Assembly (NCBI RefSeq): GCF_008692195.1
Contig: NZ_RXOM01000060.1
Location: 1 to 64,000, forward strand
Length of the DNA: 64,000 nucleotides
Origin: Salegentibacter sp. R32
GTDB lineage: Bacteria > Bacteroidota > Bacteroidia > Flavobacteriales > Flavobacteriaceae
Direction of reading: 5' to 3'
Shown here: positions 61,083 to 64,000 of the stretch, piece by piece
Numbering within the stretch: position 1 is the stretch's first letter
Layout: the number at the start of each line of letters is the position of its first letter
Translations under genes and position numbers: made by a program
Notes under the pieces: generated by a model
Seen by the model: only the letters and a program-made list of their open reading frames with translations
What the model was told of the DNA's origin: nothing
The model's database searches: none

Positions 61083-62024
61083 ATGTTAACAAGAAGACAT
61101 ATTCGGGTAAAGGTAATGCAATCAGTATACGCATTCAATCAGTCTAATAATGACAGCCTTCAAGTAGAGCAAAAATTTCTTCAGAAAAGTATGGAAGAAA
61201 TGTACGATTTATTTTTGCTGAACTTGTCTTTAATTGTTGAAATTAAAAATAGAGCGGCTACTTTTATTGAAAAATCACAGCAAAAATACCTTGCTACAGC
61301 TGAAGATAAAAATCCTAACCTTAAGTTTGTTCAAAATGAATTAATTCAGAAAATAGAACAAACCGAGCAGTTTAATACTTTATTAGAAGATAGAAAACTC
61401 AATCATTGGAAAAGGGATGATGAATATGTAGGAATTCTTTGGAATGAATTGAAAAACAGTGATTTGTTTGCGGAATATTTAAAAACCCGTAATTCCACTT
61501 TTAAAGAAGATAAAGATTTTGTGATTGCTATGTTTAAAGAAATCGTAGCGCCAAATGATAAACTTTACGAATATTTAGAAGATAAAAAGCTTACATGGCT
61601 AGATGATCTTCCTATTGTCAACACTGCTTTGGTGAAATTACTGAAGAAAGTAAAAGAAACCGATGAGCAACTCAAAATCCCTAAGCTTTTTAAAAACTTA
61701 GACGATAAAGAATTTGCTAAAGACCTTTTTAATAAAACAGTTCTTCATCAAGAAAAATATGAAGAAGATATTGAAGGGAAAACCCCTAACTGGGATAAAG
61801 ACCGAATTGCCGAAATAGATGCCGTGTTGCTGAAAATGGCGATTTGTGAGTTTTTAAAGTTTTCTTCCATTCCGGTAAAAGTAACTATTAATGAATATTT
61901 AGAAATTGCTAAAGAATATAGTACCCCAAAAAGCAGTATATTTATTAATGGAATCTTAGATAAGCTATCTAAAGAGTACCAAGACAATAAAAAATTAAAT
62001 AAAATGGGGCGTGGTTTGATGTAA
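61083..62024 (+). CDS. nusB: Transcription antitermination factor NusB, long Bacteroidota form
   Basis: 313 residues, more than twice the E. coli protein. The N-terminus MLTRRHIRVKVMQSVYAFNQ (1-20) is the NusB R-x-x-R-x-x-A-x-Q-x-L-Y motif. The middle region (60-215) is a helical insertion, and the classical C-terminal half resumes with NWDKDRIAEIDAVLLKMAIC, EFLKFSSIPVKVTINEYLEI and SSIFINGILDKLSKEY. Binds boxA RNA with S10. Long forms are usual in Bacteroidota. Followed by a DUF1573 lipoprotein gene. Confidence 0.93.
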   Translation: MLTRRHIRVKVMQSVYAFNQSNNDSLQVEQKFLQKSMEEMYDLFLLNLSLIVEIKNRAATFIEKSQQKYLATAEDKNPNLKFVQNELIQKIEQTEQFNTLLEDRKLNHWKRDDEYVGILWNELKNSDLFAEYLKTRNSTFKEDKDFVIAMFKEIVAPNDKLYEYLEDKKLTWLDDLPIVNTALVKLLKKVKETDEQLKIPKLFKNLDDKEFAKDLFNKTVLHQEKYEEDIEGKTPNWDKDRIAEIDAVLLKMAICEFLKFSSIPVKVTINEYLEIAKEYSTPKSSIFINGILDKLSKEYQDNKKLNKMGRGLM

Positions 62025-62085
62025 TAAATCATTTTTATTACTTTTAGCGCTCAAAAATCAATTTTTAAACTTAAAAAATAGAACA

Positions 62086-62586
62086 ATGAAAAAAGTAGTT
62101 TTGATGTTAGCTGCAGTAGCCACTGTAGGGTTTACCTCTTGTAAAGAAGAAAAAGCTTCTGATAAGGTAAACGAAGAAAAGGTTGAAGAAGTAGCAGAAA
62201 GAGATGCAAACTCAGAAGGAACTCCACAAATGAAGTTTGAAGAAGAAATGCACGATTTTGGTACTATCAATGAAGGTGATGTTGTTGAACATACTTTTAA
62301 GTTCACTAACACAGGAGATGCTCCTTTAGTAATCTCTAATGCAAAAGGAAGCTGTGGTTGTACTGTACCATCTTGGCCAAAAGAGCCAATCGCAGCAGGT
62401 GAAACAGGAGAAATGTTAGTGAAGTTTAATTCTCGTAACAAGCCTAACAACCAAATGAAAACTGTTAGAATTACTACTAACACAGAGTCTGGACAAGAAA
62501 TGATTAAGATTAAAGCTTTTGTGACACCTAAGTCTGGAGGTGATCAAGCTCAAGCTGAATCTCACGAAGGTCATTCCCATAGCTAA
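62086..62586 (+). CDS. DUF1573 lipoprotein
   Basis: 166 residues. Lipobox GFTSC (Cys19), an acidic EEKASDKVNEEKVEE spacer, then a DUF1573 Ig-like domain: MHDFGTINEGDVVEHTFKFT (63-82), NAKGSCGCTVPSWPKEPIAA, with the conserved CGC, and VRITTNTESGQEMIKIKAFV. Ends in a His-rich tail (SHEGHSHS). Function unknown; cell-surface or periplasmic. Between nusB and yajC in a conserved flavobacterial order, 61 bp after nusB and 23 bp before yajC. Confidence 0.9.
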   Translation: MKKVVLMLAAVATVGFTSCKEEKASDKVNEEKVEEVAERDANSEGTPQMKFEEEMHDFGTINEGDVVEHTFKFTNTGDAPLVISNAKGSCGCTVPSWPKEPIAAGETGEMLVKFNSRNKPNNQMKTVRITTNTESGQEMIKIKAFVTPKSGGDQAQAESHEGHSHS

Positions 62587-62609
62587 AAAGAATACAGAAA
62601 ATTTATTTT

Positions 62610-62909
62610 ATGGAAATTATCCAAAGTCTTTGGCCCTTTTTAGCAATTTTTGCAGTGATGTACTTCTTTATGATTCGTCCGCAAATGAAGCGACAAAAAC
62701 AAGAGAAGAATTTTGCTGAAGAATTAAAAAAAGGGGATAAAGTAGTTACTAAAAGTGGAATGCACGGAAAAATAGTTGACTTTAGTGAAAAGCTCAACGC
62801 GGTAATTATTGAAACCGGAGCCGGTAAAATCACTTTCGATAAGTCTTCCATCTCTATGGAACTTAGCGCTGCTTTAAACAAACCAAAGGACGAAAAAGAA
62901 AAGAAATAA
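62610..62909 (+). CDS. yajC: Preprotein translocase subunit YajC
   Basis: 99 residues: one membrane helix (LWPFLAIFAVMYFFMIRPQM, about 6-25) with the P-F-L-A-I-F-x-x-M-Y-F-F-M-I-R-P-Q signature, then a small basic beta domain (GDKVVTKSGMHGKIVDFSEK). Inner-membrane accessory of SecDF. Ends at a terminator. Confidence 0.94.
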   Translation: MEIIQSLWPFLAIFAVMYFFMIRPQMKRQKQEKNFAEELKKGDKVVTKSGMHGKIVDFSEKLNAVIIETGAGKITFDKSSISMELSAALNKPKDEKEKK

Positions 62910-62929
62910 ATTTAATTATTTCTCATTTA

Positions 62930-62962
62930 AAAAAAAGCTTCCCAAATCGGGAAGCTTTTTTA
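62930..62962. terminator. Bidirectional terminator between yajC and the YdeI-like gene
   Basis: GCTTCCC/GGGAAGC with an AAATC loop, extended by A-run and TTTTTTAT on either side. Confidence 0.88.
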
Positions 62963-63550
62963 TTTTCTATACTTATCATTTAAACCAACTCCGTTTTTAA
63001 TCATTGGGATGCATTTTTGTAAACGAGAAATTCTTGTAGCTTCTCGCTTCGCACTAGCAATATGTTCTGTAAACTCTCGTTGTTTGCCTTTGGTAAATTT
63101 TTCAAAAGCAGATTTTAAGGATGCATCATTTTTAAAAGCTTTTTCTAATTCAGTTGGGATTTCTATGGGTTTACTTTTTCTAGGCTTAATTTCTTTGCCG
63201 TCTTTTTGTAATTGAATGGCTTCTTCTACATATTTTTTTAAAACGGAAAGTTGTAGTTGATCGTTTTCTTTAAATCTTATTTGTCGCAAAGCTTTCGTTT
63301 TTTCTTCCTGCGCATTGACGAGTAACTTTGTATTTTGCTGAAGTAAAGCTCCGTTGAAAAACCATAAAGCGCAATGATTTTTAAATGATCCTAAACCCAC
63401 GACATTTTTATTATTTAATACATAAGTTGGAGCTCCCCATTTAATAGTTTCTTCTAATTCTGTTGAAAGAAGTAATTCTCTTAGCTGTTGCAACTGTTCT
63501 TTCCATTTCTGGTGTTTTTCTGCGTATTCTTCAAATGATTTTACAGGCAT
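62960..63550 (-). CDS. YdeI/OmpD-associated family protein with DUF1801 domain
   Basis: 196 residues. The N-terminal DUF1801-type domain (LRELLLSTELEETIKWGAPT, YVLNNKNVVGLGSFKNHCAL) is followed by the OmdA/YdeI C-terminal region (IPTELEKAFKNDASLKSAFE, SAKREATRISRLQKCIPMI). Small cytoplasmic proteins of unknown biochemical role; linked in some bacteria to bacteriocin or peptide tolerance. Convergent with yajC. Confidence 0.85.
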   Translation of the reverse strand: MPVKSFEEYAEKHQKWKEQLQQLRELLLSTELEETIKWGAPTYVLNNKNVVGLGSFKNHCALWFFNGALLQQNTKLLVNAQEEKTKALRQIRFKENDQLQLSVLKKYVEEAIQLQKDGKEIKPRKSKPIEIPTELEKAFKNDASLKSAFEKFTKGKQREFTEHIASAKREATRISRLQKCIPMIKNGVGLNDKYRK

Positions 63551-63635
63551 AATTTTATTTTTATGTAATTAAAAAAAAATAAAGATATTTTTTGCGGCCG
63601 TGATGGTAGCGATAGCTTATGGCTGAAAAAAGTTT

Positions 63636-63690
63636 TAAAAAATGAAGGCTGGCAGAGCGACTAAAAGAAGCTCCTGCCAGCCTTTAATTT
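63636..63690 (-). terminator. Terminator downstream of pepT
   Basis: AAGGCTGGCAG/CTGCCAGCCTT, 11-bp perfect stem with an 18-nt loop. On the minus strand it is followed by CATTTTTTAAAAC, suiting the pepT transcript. Confidence 0.7.
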
Positions 63691-63739
63691 TTTAGCTTTT
63701 GTAGCTATAACTATAAGCGTACAGCGCGAAAAGCCGCCC

Positions 63740-64000
63740 TTATGATTTATTCTTTTCTGCCGTAAGTTCTGCAATTTTTACAATCACTTCGGTAGCTTTG
63801 ATCATACTTTCTACAGGAACATATTCGTAACGCCCGTGAAAGTTGTGACCGCCGGCAAAAATATTAGGACAAGGTAAGCCCATAAATGAAAGTTGAGAAC
63901 CATCGGTACCGCCACGAATAGGTTTGATAATTGGCTCAACATCTACGGCTTTCATCGCATCTTCTGCAATATCTACAATGTGCATCACCGGTTCTACTTT
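63740..64000 (-). CDS. pepT: Peptidase T, C-terminal fragment (cut by window edge)
   Basis: The last 86 residues of an M20-family tripeptidase. The frame runs unbroken off the window end (KVEPV before [12 protein letters not shown]). [20 protein letters not shown] with [20 protein letters not shown] carries the conserved dimerisation/zinc His near the end (GHNFHGRYE), matching PepT. Removes N-terminal residues from tripeptides in the cytoplasm. The catalytic N-terminal part is outside the window. Confidence 0.88.
   Translation of the reverse strand, partial: KVEPVMHIVDIAEDAMKAVDVEPIIKPIRGGTDGSQLSFMGLPCPNIFAGGHNFHGRYEYVPVESMIKATEVIVKIAELTAEKNKS

Overview
The window looks like chromosome from a marine-type flavobacterium (Bacteroidota, Flavobacteriaceae). 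Support: a secreted lipase with a type IX secretion C-terminal sorting domain, a PorV/PorQ-like barrel, an NusB of over 300 residues, a DUF3276 (PUR-alpha-like) protein, Bacteroidota -7 promoter boxes (TAnnTTTG) and few Shine-Dalgarno sites. I see no rRNA, tRNA or CRISPR array.

About 1-38.1 kb is an accessory surface-polysaccharide locus. After the tail of an IS110-type transposase and a methyltransferase come an MBOAT O-acyltransferase with an SGNH-like partner, a tandem-repeat spacer and a convergent ABC-F gene. The export core follows: Wza-like lipoprotein, Wzc-like tyrosine autokinase, TviB- and TviC-like enzymes (UDP-GlcNAc to UDP-GalNAcA), and Wzm/Wzt ABC exporter subunits. Next are twelve glycosyltransferases (GT2, GT4 and one GT47/exostosin), two sulfotransferase-like genes, an asparagine-synthase-like amidotransferase, an O-antigen ligase/polymerase and a WcaJ-like initiating transferase. 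The predicted product is a long extracellular or capsular polysaccharide rich in hexosaminuronic acid and probably sulfated, amidated and acetylated. No Wzx flippase is visible. Exporter genes of both the ABC and Wza/Wzc types are present.

The gene blocks of this locus are separated by gene-free spacers made of several dispersed repeat families. The most striking is a roughly 140-bp element that can fold into a long hairpin, present in nine copies, three of them in a tandem array. Base composition alternates sharply between AT-rich cassettes and a GC-richer export core, and one boundary falls inside wzt between its ATPase and carbohydrate-binding halves. This suggests modular cassette exchange with the repeats as possible recombination sites.

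About 38.6-64 kb is conserved housekeeping sequence with short spacers and clear terminators: lnt, a PorV-like barrel, pssA, a four-gene DUF4198/small-membrane/PepSY operon (probably metal uptake), lptB, an AhpD-like protein, tatC, kdsD, recQ (lacking the usual zinc cysteines), a DUF6252-like lipoprotein with a duplicated 3' end, the type IX lipase, a cyclophilin-FKBP fusion, peroxiredoxins, a CsaA-like protein, DUF3276, an MsbA-like transporter, a branched-chain amino-acid dehydrogenase, nusB, a DUF1573 lipoprotein, yajC, a YdeI-like protein and the C-terminus of pepT.
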